A DNA stretch of 64,000 nucleotides, taken from contig CAVWBB010000003.1 of NCBI GenBank assembly GCA_963753115.1, positions 62,001 through 126,000 on the forward strand. The letters are read 5' to 3'. Shown here in pieces: positions 29,041 to 37,748 of this stretch (position 1 is the stretch's first letter; each line of letters opens with the position of its first letter). The notes beneath the pieces were generated by a model that did no database searches, was not told the origin of the DNA, and was given only the letters and a program-made list of their open reading frames with translations. The position numbers were made by a program, and so were the translations under genes. The DNA is from Bog-473 sp963753115. GTDB lineage: Bacteria; Actinomycetota; Acidimicrobiia; Acidimicrobiales; RAAP-2.

Positions 29041-29706
29041 ATGCTCTGCTCGGTGCAGACGCAGGTCGGCGATCCGCTCGTGGCAGGAACGAGGCAGCGA
29101 GCTCTCGGGGCCGCGATCGTGGCCGGATTGACGGCGGCCCTTCTGGGCCTCTTCGAGGGATTCGTCGGTTTCACCTCCGTGACGCCGGGAGCATCGTTGG
29201 CCACGACCTGTGCGTTGGTTGCGACCATCGGGTTGATCGCCCTGACGTTGGCCTGGGTCCTTCTCCGGAGGCAACGGAACAGCGTCCCCGTTCGAGTCTT
29301 CGTGGTCGGCACGGTGCTCTTCGGCGCGGCCGCCGTCTGGTGGACCTGGTCTTTCGCCATGCCGACGGCAATGCGATGGGACCCCGGCGCGACGTCACGA
29401 GCGCAGGCGGCGCTGCGCGGCATCGGCGAGGACAAGAGTGTCTGTGCGAACGTGAAGACCGGAGCCATCGGTCCGCTCGAAGCCCCCTACCGGCAGTGCG
29501 CGATCAACGGCCCGCCGGGGTCGATGGTCGAATACCTCGTCCTCTCGGGCGAGGACGTCGCGTCGCCTTCCCGCGGACTCGTCTACAGCGATGCGCCAGA
29601 GGCGACGTTCAGTGGAGAGTGCACGCGCCATCTCGTCGGTGACTGGTACGCCGTCACGAGCGATCCGTCTGGCCTGATCGGCTACACGTGCCGTGGGGGC
29701 GGCTGA
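29041..29706 (+). CDS. Hypothetical membrane protein, 221 aa
   Basis: An unrecognised protein with three N-terminal membrane segments (about residues 22-42, 48-68 and 78-98), followed by a soluble, probably extracytoplasmic domain. That domain contains several Cys (KSVCANVK, YRQCAING, GECTRH, GYTCRGG) that could form two disulfides. The ATG at 29041 is chosen because the upstream part of the frame encodes an Arg-rich, implausible stretch. It is divergent from the AraC gene. No homologue comes to mind, but the membrane helices and Cys pattern support a real gene. Confidence 0.6.
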   Translation: MLCSVQTQVGDPLVAGTRQRALGAAIVAGLTAALLGLFEGFVGFTSVTPGASLATTCALVATIGLIALTLAWVLLRRQRNSVPVRVFVVGTVLFGAAAVWWTWSFAMPTAMRWDPGATSRAQAALRGIGEDKSVCANVKTGAIGPLEAPYRQCAINGPPGSMVEYLVLSGEDVASPSRGLVYSDAPEATFSGECTRHLVGDWYAVTSDPSGLIGYTCRGGG

Positions 29707-30325
29707 TGACGAGTCGACGTGACGTCTCGCGCACGGCGATGGGATCTCCCGGGCTGGCGCACGCATGTGGCGAACCGCGCACCACGTCGGCTGGGTTCCC
29801 CGCCACACCAAGGTGGTCGGATGCGGGGAAACGCACAGCCGGGCGCTCGCCAATGCGTGGCATCCAGCCCGGACACCGCCTGCAGGGAGACGGTGGCCCG
29901 CCGACCCACCAGGAGACCCCTGGCGTCGTCGACGGTGATGGTGGAATCCGCCCCCTGCTCGCCTGGCCCGGCACACGCCCGAATGGGTGCACCTGGCTGA
30001 GGGGGACGGACTCGGAAGGGGGTGTCGCGGTGAGCGACCCCCAGGGAAGCGATGAGTGAGGAGGGAGCGGCGGTGGCCGCGGAGGTGGGCAGTCCACCAG
30101 CAGGGACCCGGATGATCGTTATTCCCGACCTGAGGGCAGAGCGGCGATGGCGCCGTGGGCGTCGGTGCGCAGTGCTTTCGTTCGGGGACACACACTGGTG
30201 TCGCCGGGCCTGCGGGCGGTCTTAACCGGTGGACACGTACGTTTGCGAAGAATTGTGAGCGTGGGGGAAATTTGGAGCGCGGGGTTTGCCTGCGTTGTGA
30301 TTCGCTCTGGCGTCAGGCCGGAGGG
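29707..30325. other. Intergenic stretch without a recognisable gene
   Basis: About 620 bp between the membrane protein and the dehydrogenase. Open frames on both strands here translate to Pro/Arg-rich, low-complexity sequence and lack good ribosome-binding sites. The part near 30220-30300 is less GC-rich. I see no RNA gene, repeat or terminator that I can defend. Confidence 0.5.
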
Positions 30326-31391
30326 CTACGTGACGACGAGGCCCCGGCCGGTCACGAGGGGAAGATCAAGCGCCGTGACGAGGCCGGGCGGCGCCGCCAC
30401 GACGGCGGGCACGGCGTTGACGAGCCGCATGGCAGTGGCCTTGAGTCCGGCCGTGTTGTGGTCGCCGTCGGTCCCCATGAGCTGCATGTCGAGGGTGTAG
30501 TTCGGCTCGCCCTTGATCTCGACCCGGTAGCAGCCCTGTCCCGCCGGCTGGGGCCATGCCGCCCCCAGGTCGTCGCGCAGCCGAGTGACGTGCTCGAGCA
30601 CGACGACGGCTTTGTCGCCAACCATGCCGCGCACCTCGAAGTGCAGCGCGGCAGCAGTCCCTGCCCTGATCGTCCCGGCATCGACGCCGAAGTCCTCGGG
30701 CGCCGGCTCGCGCTCGTACCACTCGGTCACCTCGGTGAGGGTCACGCCGAGCCCGGCGGCGATCTGGCGCACGACCGAGCCCCAGGCCATGGTCAGGACG
30801 CCGGGAGCTGAGCAGGAAGGGCACCTCGTCCATGGCGCCGCCGAAGCCCATGATGCCGAAGAGCACCATCGGCTGGTTGTAGGTGTTGTAGTTGAGGATC
30901 TCGGAGCAGCGGACCTCCTCGATGCGCTCGCTGACGCCGGACAGGACGAGGGGGAGCGCGTCATTGGCGAACCCCGGGTCGACCCCGTTGACGAATATGG
31001 AGACGCCCGCCTTCTCCGCCGCCGCGATGACCGGCGCGGCGAGCGGGTCGTCCGGTGCGGGGTACTGCAACATCACTGGGCTCGAGGACACGACGTTGAT
31101 GCCTGCGGCCAGGAAGCGCTCGAGATCGGACAAGGCTTCGAAGATCCGGTCGTCGGCCATGGCGGTGTGCACGATGCAGTCGGGCTCGAGGTCCAGCAAC
31201 GCCTCGACGTCGCTGGTTGCGGTGACGCCGAACGTGGCCTCCAGTCCGGCCAGCTCCCCGGCGTCGTGCCCCACTTTGTCGGGGTTGGAGACGTAGACCC
31301 CGACCAGTTGCAGCTCAGGATGGGCGTGGATGCCCGCCAGCGAGTGGCGCCCGACATTGCCGGTGCTCCACTGCACGACGCGGTACGGCAT
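30326..31391 (-). CDS. Dihydrodipicolinate reductase-like NAD(P)-dependent dehydrogenase, frame broken
   Basis: A 350-residue-class oxidoreductase with an N-terminal Rossmann fold (YRVVQWSTGNVGRHSLAGI) like the diaminopentanoate/amine dehydrogenase branch of the DapB superfamily. The C-terminal part has ITPGV-type substrate-loop features: INVVSSSPVMLQYPAPDD, NGVDPGFANDALPLVLSG and later PNYTLDMQLMGTDGDHNT. A single extra base at about 30809 separates MDEVPFLL from APGVLTMAWGSV; joining them gives the normal length. A GGAG ribosome-binding site precedes the ATG. The SDR gene ends 10 bp upstream on the same strand, so they form a pair. These enzymes are common in steroid or lipid-catabolic neighbourhoods; the substrate is unknown. 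Confidence 0.85.
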
Positions 31392-31401
31392 GGCGCGCTC
31401 C

Positions 31402-32196
31402 TTAGAGGTCGGGAATTGGGAACTCGAGGTTGGGCGACTGCAGGCCGCCGTCGACCTCGAGGATCTTGCCGGTGACGTAGGCGCCGGCGGGTGAGGCCAG
31501 GTAGAGGATCGCCGACGCGATGTCATCGACGTGGCCCAGGCGCTTCAGCGGGGTGGCTTCCTCCATGGCGGTGCGCAGCTCGTCGCTCGACATGACGATG
31601 TCCAGTGCCGAGGTCGCCGTCGAGCCGACGCCGATTGCATTGACGCGGATGCGCGGCGCCAGGTCGCGCGAGGCCAGGCGCGTGTACTGCTCGAGCGCAC
31701 CCTTGACCGTGCCGTACCCCACGTAGCCGCGGCCGGCGACATGCCCCATCACCGAGGAGATGCTGACGATCGCCCCGCCGGGGTGGTCTCCTTCGAGCAT
31801 GCGCGGGACCGCCGCCCGCACCAGGGCGTGCCCGGCGGAGACGTTGAAACGGAAGGCCTCCTCCAGGAACCGGGGCGACGTGTCGAGCAGCGGCCTCGGC
31901 ATGGTCCCACCCATGTTGTTCACGACGATGTCGAGCCGGCCGAGCTCATTGAAGGCGGTGTCGGCCAGTGAGGCGATGAGGTCGAAGTCGGTGAGATCGC
32001 CGGGAACGACAATGGCGCGCCGCCCCGTTGCCTCGACCTGCTTCGCCACGGCGCGCAGCTGGTCCTCGGTGCGGGCGGCCAGGACGACGTCGGCACCTGC
32101 TTCCGCCAGGGCGACAGCTGTGGCGGCACCGATGCCGCGCCCGCTGGCGGTGACGATGGCGACCTGGTCGGTGACGAGGAATCGATCGAGGATCAT
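31402..32196 (-). CDS. SDR family oxidoreductase
   Basis: A 264-residue short-chain dehydrogenase/reductase. The cofactor loop reads TASGRGIG in place of the usual TGGxxGIG, an unusual but tolerated change at the first Gly. The other motifs are normal: an NNAG-like NNMGGTM, a catalytic Ser in SISSVMGH, and Tyr/Lys in YVGYGTVKGALEQY. The C-terminus ends GAYVTGKILEVDGGLQSP, the standard subunit-interface motif. It reduces or oxidises an alcohol/ketone with NAD(P). It precedes the DapB-like gene by 10 bp on the same strand, suggesting an operon with shared substrate logic. Confidence 0.92.
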   Translation of the reverse strand: MILDRFLVTDQVAIVTASGRGIGAATAVALAEAGADVVLAARTEDQLRAVAKQVEATGRRAIVVPGDLTDFDLIASLADTAFNELGRLDIVVNNMGGTMPRPLLDTSPRFLEEAFRFNVSAGHALVRAAVPRMLEGDHPGGAIVSISSVMGHVAGRGYVGYGTVKGALEQYTRLASRDLAPRIRVNAIGVGSTATSALDIVMSSDELRTAMEEATPLKRLGHVDDIASAILYLASPAGAYVTGKILEVDGGLQSPNLEFPIPDL

Positions 32197-32248
32197 CCAG
32201 CGAATGTAGTTGGCCGCCCTGAAGGGCGCGGAGAGTGGTCAGGCGGGG

Positions 32249-33676
32249 TCAGCCTGGTGTCGCGCCGTCGACGTCTCCGGCCGCCGGCGCTCCGATCCGG
32301 GCGACCAGGTCGGCCCAGCCCATCTGGTCCTCCAGGACCGGGAAGGGCTTGGGCATGACTTTGGCTTTGACGTCGTCGGGCAGGCTCAGGTCGCCGCCGG
32401 TGTGCCCCACGCTGAACACGCGTTCGGGCCTGGCGCGCCCGATCATGGCGCGGCCCCATCGCCACAGTGCCGTGAAGCGGTGGCCGAACCCGTTCAGGAA
32501 GGCCAAGTGCACGAACATCCAGACGATGAAGCCCGGGAAGCCGCTGAGGCGTACGGGGCCGACGCTGACGATCGCCTTGAAGCGGCCGATGGCGGCCGCG
32601 CTCCCGAGGTCGCGGTACGTGAACGGCACGCTGTCCGCGCCCTTCATGCGTCGTTTGATCGTGTTGGCGGCGTGGAGCCCACCCTGCATGGCCACCTCGC
32701 AGACCCCGGGCAGGTCATTGATGGACGCCATGTCCCCGACGGCGAACACCTCGGGGTGACCCGGCAGGCTGAGATCGGGATCCACGGCGATCCTGCCGGC
32801 ACGGTCGGTCTCCGCTCCAGTGGCCTCGGCCAGCATGCCGGCCAGGGGCGAGGCTTGGACGCCGGCGGCCCAAATGACCGTGCCGCACTCGAATCGCCCC
32901 TTTTCGCCGCCGGCGGCCTCGGTGTCGACCCCGAACGGATCGACGCCGACCACGCGGAGCCCCATGCGGAACTCAACACCCATCTTCTCGAGTTCGGCCC
33001 GCGCCCGCCCCGAGAGCTGGCCGCCGAAGTTGGCCAGAGGCTCCTTGCCCCCGTCGACCAGGATCACGCGAACGGTCGCGGGCTCGATGCTGCGAAAGTC
33101 CTTTGTCAGGCTGCGGTAGGCGAGCTCGCGGATCTGCCCCGCGAGCTCGACACCCGTCGGGCCCGCACCGACGATGACGAAGGTCATCCAGAATCGCTGC
33201 AGTGCGGGGTCGGTGAGGTTCTCCGCGATCTCGAGCGCGCCGTAGACGCGGCGCCGCAGCTCCATGGCGTCGTCGATCGTCTTCATGCCCGGAGCGATGA
33301 GGGCGAACTCGTCGTGGCCGAAGTACGACTGTCCGGCGCCAGCGGCGACAATCAGGCTGTCGTAGGCGTATTCGCTGTTCTCACCCGGCAGGGCCGCCGT
33401 CCGTACGAACCGTCGCTCCAGGTCGAAGCCGGTCACCTTGGACAGGACGACGGTGACGTTCTTCCGACGTCGCAGCGTGTGCCGCAGGACCGGCGAAATG
33501 GAACCGGGGGACAAAATGCCGGTCGCCACCTGGTAGAGGAGCGGCTGGAAGAGGTGGTGGTTCCGCTGGTCGATGAGAGTGATGTCGATGTCACTCCGGG
33601 CGAGCAGGCGCACCGCAGGCAGGCCGCCGAAGCCGCCCCCGACGACGACGACGTGGTGCCGATGCGTTGCGCTCAC
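32249..33676 (-). CDS. Type II NADH dehydrogenase (NDH-2)
   Basis: A 475-residue single-subunit, non-proton-pumping NADH:quinone oxidoreductase. The FAD-binding fold starts HVVVVGGGFGGLPAVRLLAR, and the NAD-binding fold is FVIVGAGPTGVELAGQIREL. The quinone-site region near VGDMASINDLPGVCEVAMQG and the AANTIKRR helix match the family. A C-terminal amphipathic/hydrophobic segment (FPGFIVWMFVHLAFLNGFG, about residues 390-408) anchors it to the inner face of the membrane. It feeds electrons into the quinone pool that the nearby cytochrome bd could oxidise. It is transcribed alone, with a 52-bp gap to the SDR gene downstream. Confidence 0.93.
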   Translation of the reverse strand: MSATHRHHVVVVGGGFGGLPAVRLLARSDIDITLIDQRNHHLFQPLLYQVATGILSPGSISPVLRHTLRRRKNVTVVLSKVTGFDLERRFVRTAALPGENSEYAYDSLIVAAGAGQSYFGHDEFALIAPGMKTIDDAMELRRRVYGALEIAENLTDPALQRFWMTFVIVGAGPTGVELAGQIRELAYRSLTKDFRSIEPATVRVILVDGGKEPLANFGGQLSGRARAELEKMGVEFRMGLRVVGVDPFGVDTEAAGGEKGRFECGTVIWAAGVQASPLAGMLAEATGAETDRAGRIAVDPDLSLPGHPEVFAVGDMASINDLPGVCEVAMQGGLHAANTIKRRMKGADSVPFTYRDLGSAAAIGRFKAIVSVGPVRLSGFPGFIVWMFVHLAFLNGFGHRFTALWRWGRAMIGRARPERVFSVGHTGGDLSLPDDVKAKVMPKPFPVLEDQMGWADLVARIGAPAAGDVDGATPG

Positions 33677-33780
33677 GGCGGCTCCTTTCGTCGAGGCAGT
33701 GGTCTCACTTCCAGGCTACGTCGTCGTCATCCGGTGGGCCCGGGTCGCCTGGCGCTGGGCGGGCTCGCAGCCTGAGGTCG

Positions 33781-35667
33781 TCAGAGCGGCGCTGCGGCCC
33801 GCTCGGCTTCAATCAGGCGGCCGACCGCGTCAATGAGCGCGAGATGCGTGAAGGCCTGCGGAAAATTGCCAAGATGTTCGCCCGTGGCGGCATCGATTTC
33901 CTCGGCGTAGAGCTGCAGTGGGCCTGCGAAAGCCAGCAGCTTCTTGCACAGAGTGCGGGCCCGCTCGTGTTCGCCGATCATGGCCAGCGCGGTGACGAGC
34001 CAGAAGGAGCAGATGGTGAAGGTCCCTTCTTTGCCTTCGAACCCGGTGTCGGTCGAGTCGACCTTGTAGCGCAGGACCAGCCCATCCTCGGTCAATTCGT
34101 CGGCGATGGCGAGCACGGTGGCCCGCACCCGTTCGTCATCGGCGGGCAGGAACTCCATGATCGGGATCAGCAGGAGCGACGCATCGAGCTCTTCGTTGCC
34201 GTAGTGCTGGCGGAAGCGACCATTGGCGCCGACGCCTTTGTCGAGGATCTCGGCTTTCAACTCGTCGGCCGACTGACGCCACTTGTCAGCCCGTTCATGG
34301 TCCTGGCGGGTCCGGGCCATGTCGGCGCCGCGGTCCATGGCCACCCAGCACAGGACCTTGGAGGCGGTGAATTGCTGCGGGCTCACCCCGGATCTCCCAG
34401 ATGCCCTGATCGGGGTCGCCGGAGTGGGTGATGGCGGCCTCGACCATTTTGGCCAGCCGTCCCACACAGGGTTCACGATCTGTGCGGCCCCCTCACGGAG
34501 GTGGATGTCGACGGCATCGAGGATCATCCCCCAGACATCGTTCTGGTGCTGGTCCCAGGCTCCGTTTCCCACCCGCACCGGCCGCGAATTCCGCCAGCCC
34601 GACAGGTGGTCGAGGGTCGTTTCGGAGAGATCCTTTCGACCGTCGATCCCGTACATGATCTGCAGGTTGAAGTCGCCACTTCCTCCCGCCACTGCCTCGA
34701 GCACGAAGGAGAAGTATTCGAGTGCCTCCCAGTCGAAGCCGAGGCGGTAGAGCGAGCGCAACATGAAGGAGGAGTCGCGGATCCACGTATAGCGATAGTC
34801 CCAGTTGCGAGCGCCGCCGGGGGTCTCGGGCAGCGACGTGGTGGGGGCCGCCATGATGGCGCCGCTGGGGGCGTAGCTCAGGCCTTTCAGCGTGAGTGCG
34901 CTGCGCTCCATGTAGCTGCGCCACGGGTGGTCGGGGAACGTCCCGTTGGAAAGCCAGTCCCGCCAGTAGCTGACCGTGGTTGCCAGTTCAGCCTGAGCCT
35001 CCTCCAGGGTGGTGGGCTGGTCGCCGGACCACGAGACGGAGACAAAGGCGCTCTCGCCCTTCTCGAGCGTCGACCGTCCATAACAACGGGCACCCCCCGA
35101 CCCGAGGCGGAGGGTCGACGCCACGGTCACCACCGGGTCCCCGGCCGGCGGACGGCTCGTCATGACTTCGTAGCCGTCCCCCTCGTAGGCCCACATGCCG
35201 GTCTGGACCCCGTACTCGAAGACGGGCACCACGTTGACCACCACCTCGACGTGGCCCTCGATGCAGGTGGCCAGGCGAAGAAGGGTCCCACTGGCCGCGG
35301 CGTCGCCCGGGGCACGCCGGTAGTCCGCCCGCCGAGTCCCGTCCGTCACGGGCTGCACCACGAGCAGGTCCTGCACGAGGAGCCACCCACTCGGTGTGTG
35401 CCAGGTCGTCTCGAGCACCATTGTCCCTGGGATGTACCGCCGTTGATGGGGCACATGGGTGTTCGTGGGTCCGAAGCGGAAGTTGCCCGCCGTGCGATCC
35501 AAGAGGGCGCCGAAGATGCTGGGCGAGTCCGGACGGGGAAGGCAGAGCCACTCGACCGAGCCGTCGGGCGCGATCAGACAGTTGTTCTCGCAGTCTGAGA
35601 GGAACCCATACTCGGCGATAGGCGGAAAGCTGTCAGCCAGGGCTACTTCTGCAGACTCGTCGGTCAC
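33781..35667 (-). CDS. Glycoside hydrolase family 15 (glucoamylase/trehalase-like), catalytic region in wrong frame
   Basis: A 628-residue GH15-type protein. The N-terminal domain (FPPIAEYGFLSDCENNCLIAP and GSVEWLCLPRPDSPSIFGALL) and the (alpha/alpha)6 barrel segments (GGARNWDYRYTWIRDSSFML) match bacterial trehalases/glucoamylases. Between about 34379 and 34463, two single-base changes cancel each other, so roughly 30 residues are read in the wrong frame. The correct frame there gives HSGDPDQGIWEIRGEP, which holds the WE acid of the active site. The enzyme is thus probably intact in the cell and altered only in this sequence. It would release glucose from trehalose or alpha-glucans. No nearby gene shares its pathway. 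Confidence 0.88.
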   Translation of the reverse strand: MTDESAEVALADSFPPIAEYGFLSDCENNCLIAPDGSVEWLCLPRPDSPSIFGALLDRTAGNFRFGPTNTHVPHQRRYIPGTMVLETTWHTPSGWLLVQDLLVVQPVTDGTRRADYRRAPGDAAASGTLLRLATCIEGHVEVVVNVVPVFEYGVQTGMWAYEGDGYEVMTSRPPAGDPVVTVASTLRLGSGGARCYGRSTLEKGESAFVSVSWSGDQPTTLEEAQAELATTVSYWRDWLSNGTFPDHPWRSYMERSALTLKGLSYAPSGAIMAAPTTSLPETPGGARNWDYRYTWIRDSSFMLRSLYRLGFDWEALEYFSFVLEAVAGGSGDFNLQIMYGIDGRKDLSETTLDHLSGWRNSRPVRVGNGAWDQHQNDVWGMILDAVDIHLREGAAQIVNPVWDGWPKWSRPPSPTPATPIRASGRSGVSPQQFTASKVLCWVAMDRGADMARTRQDHERADKWRQSADELKAEILDKGVGANGRFRQHYGNEELDASLLLIPIMEFLPADDERVRATVLAIADELTEDGLVLRYKVDSTDTGFEGKEGTFTICSFWLVTALAMIGEHERARTLCKKLLAFAGPLQLYAEEIDAATGEHLGNFPQAFTHLALIDAVGRLIEAERAAAPL

Positions 35668-35884
35668 ACAAGGATGCTACGCAGAAACCTCGCTCGGTGC
35701 CGCACGCCGCCGTTGTACGTCTTGCGGCGACGAGGGAGGAAATGATCACGGAGGACGTGACGATTGGGGAAACAAGATGCGCCGCGGGTAGGCCAAGTCC
35801 GTTCTTCGGCGGCCGGTCACTCGGTAGCGTAAGACTGCTCACTCGAGACGGCGCCCGGAGGGGTAGAGGGATGGAGGAAACGCC

Positions 35885-36659
35885 ATGGCTGATGAGCTGC
35901 AGGGGAAGGTCGCGATCGTGACTGGTGGCAACTCGGGCATCGGCAAGGCCGTGGTGCTGGCCCTCGCCGCCCAGGGCGCCAAGGTCGTCATCGACTACGT
36001 GGCCAACGAGCAGGCTACGGAGGAGCTGGAGCAGAAGCTCCACGCCCTCGCTGAGGACTCGGTCGGCGTGGAGGCGGACGTGTCGAAGGTCGACGACCTG
36101 CAGCGGATGATCGACACGGCGGTCTCGACCTTCGGGCGCCTGGACATCATGGTCAACAACGCCGGGATCGAGACTCGTACCTCCGTGCTGGACACCACCG
36201 AGGGGCAGTACGAGAAGGTCATGTCCATCAATCTGAAGAGCGCCTTCTTCGGGACCCAATTGGCGGCGAAGCAGATGATCGCCCAGGGCGACGGCGGCCG
36301 CATCATCAACATGACCTCGGTCCACGAGGACTGGCCCATGCCGGGCAACACCCCCTACTGCCTCTCCAAGGGCGGCATGCGCATGCTGACGCGGACGGCA
36401 GGTCTCGAACTTGCGCCGCACAACATCTGCGTCGTCGGGGTCGGGCCGGGAGCAGTGGACACGCCGATCAACGCGGTAGACGGTCGCCGACCCTGCCGCG
36501 CTGGCGAATTTGAACAGCGCCATCCCGCTCGGGCGTCTGGCCGAGCCTGAGGAGATCGCTTCCGTGGTGGCGTTCCTCGCCGGACCCGGGGCGGGCTACA
36601 TCGCGGCGACGACGATCTTCGTCGACGGCGGCATCATGCAGAGCAGTCCCGGCCTCTGA
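35885..36659 (+). CDS. SDR family oxidoreductase (glucose 1-dehydrogenase-like), frame broken
   Basis: A short-chain dehydrogenase/reductase of about 257 residues. The N-terminus is classical: VAIVTGGNSGIGKAVVLAL with TGGxSGIG, then NNAGIETRT, Ser in IINMTSVHED and the Tyr-Lys pair in YCLSKGGMRML. One extra base at about 36481 breaks the frame after TPINAVD; the other frame continues VADPAALANLNSAIPLGRLA to GYIAATTIFVDGGIMQSSPG and the TGA at 36659. Overall it resembles glucose 1-dehydrogenase-like SDRs. A strong GGAGGAAA ribosome-binding site precedes the ATG at 35885. The gene is monocistronic between the GH15 gene and cydB. Confidence 0.9.
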
Positions 36660-36698
36660 TCCTTCTCCCGAAGGTGATCGTGCTCCGGTAGGAGCGGG

Positions 36699-37739
36699 TC
36701 AGGTTTCGGCGGGTACCTCGGTGGAGCTGTCGGAGGTGTCATCGCCTCCCACCCGCGGCACAGCCAGTCGCTTGCGGAAGATGTGGTAGCCCCACGCCTG
36801 GTACACGAGAACGATCGGGAAGAAGATCACCGCGACGACCGTCATCACCTTGAGCGTGTAGGGCGGGCTGGCGGTGTTGTTCACCGTCAGGTTGTAGGCG
36901 GCGTTGGTGGACGAGACCATCACGCGTGGGAAGAGCTCCCAGAAGAGTGAGCCCACGGTGCCACCGATGCCGACGGCGGCGGCCACGAACGCCCATCCCT
37001 CGGCCTTCGCAGAGGCCAACCAGGCCGCCGCGATCACCGCCATGAGAGCGAGCGCCTCAATCGGCTTCGGCACGAAGCCGTTGCTCAGTCCGACGTGGAT
37101 CCAGGTCATGAAGCCGAAAGTCACGACGACGGCGACGACGCCGATGACCGTCGCGGCCCTCTGTGCCCGTGCGCGGAGCTCACCCGTGGTCTTCAGCGAC
37201 AGGTACGTGGCGCCCATCAACAGCGACAGGACGAGCAGCGTGACACCCGTCCACAGCCCGAACGGGGTGAGGAGGGTGAAGAACCCACCGGTGAATTGAT
37301 GCTGCGCGTTGATGGGCAGTCCGTGCAGCAGGTCGCCCAGGGCCACGCCGGCGAGGAGCGGAATCAGTGCGCTGCCGATGGTGAGTGACCACCGCCAGGT
37401 GGATCGCCAGCGGGGATCGTCGAACTTGCGCTGGTACTCGAACGACAACCCGCGCAGCATCAGCGCCACCAGCAGCACGACGAGGGCCAGGTAGAAGGTC
37501 GAGAACATCGTGGCGTACCAGCTGGGGAAGGCGGCAAAGATCACGGCACCAGCCACGATCAACCACACCTCGTTGCCGTCCCAGACCGGGCCGATGGTGT
37601 TGATCAGCACCCTTCGTTCCGAGTCGGTACGACCGAGGAACGAATGCAGCATGCCAACGCCGAAGTCGAACCCTTCCAGGACGAAGAAGCCGACCCAGAA
37701 CAGCACGTCGACGATGAACCAGAGATCTCCCAGAGTCAT
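36699..37739 (-). CDS. cydB: Cytochrome bd ubiquinol oxidase subunit II
   Basis: A 346-residue integral membrane protein with about eight helices, subunit II of the cytochrome bd quinol:oxygen oxidoreductase. The family start GDLWFIVDVLFWVGFFVLEG with FDFGVGML is clear, as are RVLINTIGPVWDGNEVWLIV and AFPSWYATMFS in the second and third helices. Later conserved residues include SLTIGSALIPLLAGVALGDL. The C-terminus ends with a short acidic Ser/Thr tail. It is the last gene of cydDCAB, starting 10 bp beyond cydA. The complex reduces oxygen to water with high affinity, useful under low oxygen or when the bc1-aa3 branch is blocked. Confidence 0.96.
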   Translation of the reverse strand: MTLGDLWFIVDVLFWVGFFVLEGFDFGVGMLHSFLGRTDSERRVLINTIGPVWDGNEVWLIVAGAVIFAAFPSWYATMFSTFYLALVVLLVALMLRGLSFEYQRKFDDPRWRSTWRWSLTIGSALIPLLAGVALGDLLHGLPINAQHQFTGGFFTLLTPFGLWTGVTLLVLSLLMGATYLSLKTTGELRARAQRAATVIGVVAVVVTFGFMTWIHVGLSNGFVPKPIEALALMAVIAAAWLASAKAEGWAFVAAAVGIGGTVGSLFWELFPRVMVSSTNAAYNLTVNNTASPPYTLKVMTVVAVIFFPIVLVYQAWGYHIFRKRLAVPRVGGDDTSDSSTEVPAET

Positions 37740-37748
37740 GGCGAGCTC

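Noticed and set aside
29654..30195. Several open frames on both strands between the membrane protein and the dehydrogenase
   Set aside because: They overlap each other in antisense, have Pro/Arg-rich composition and no recognisable motif.
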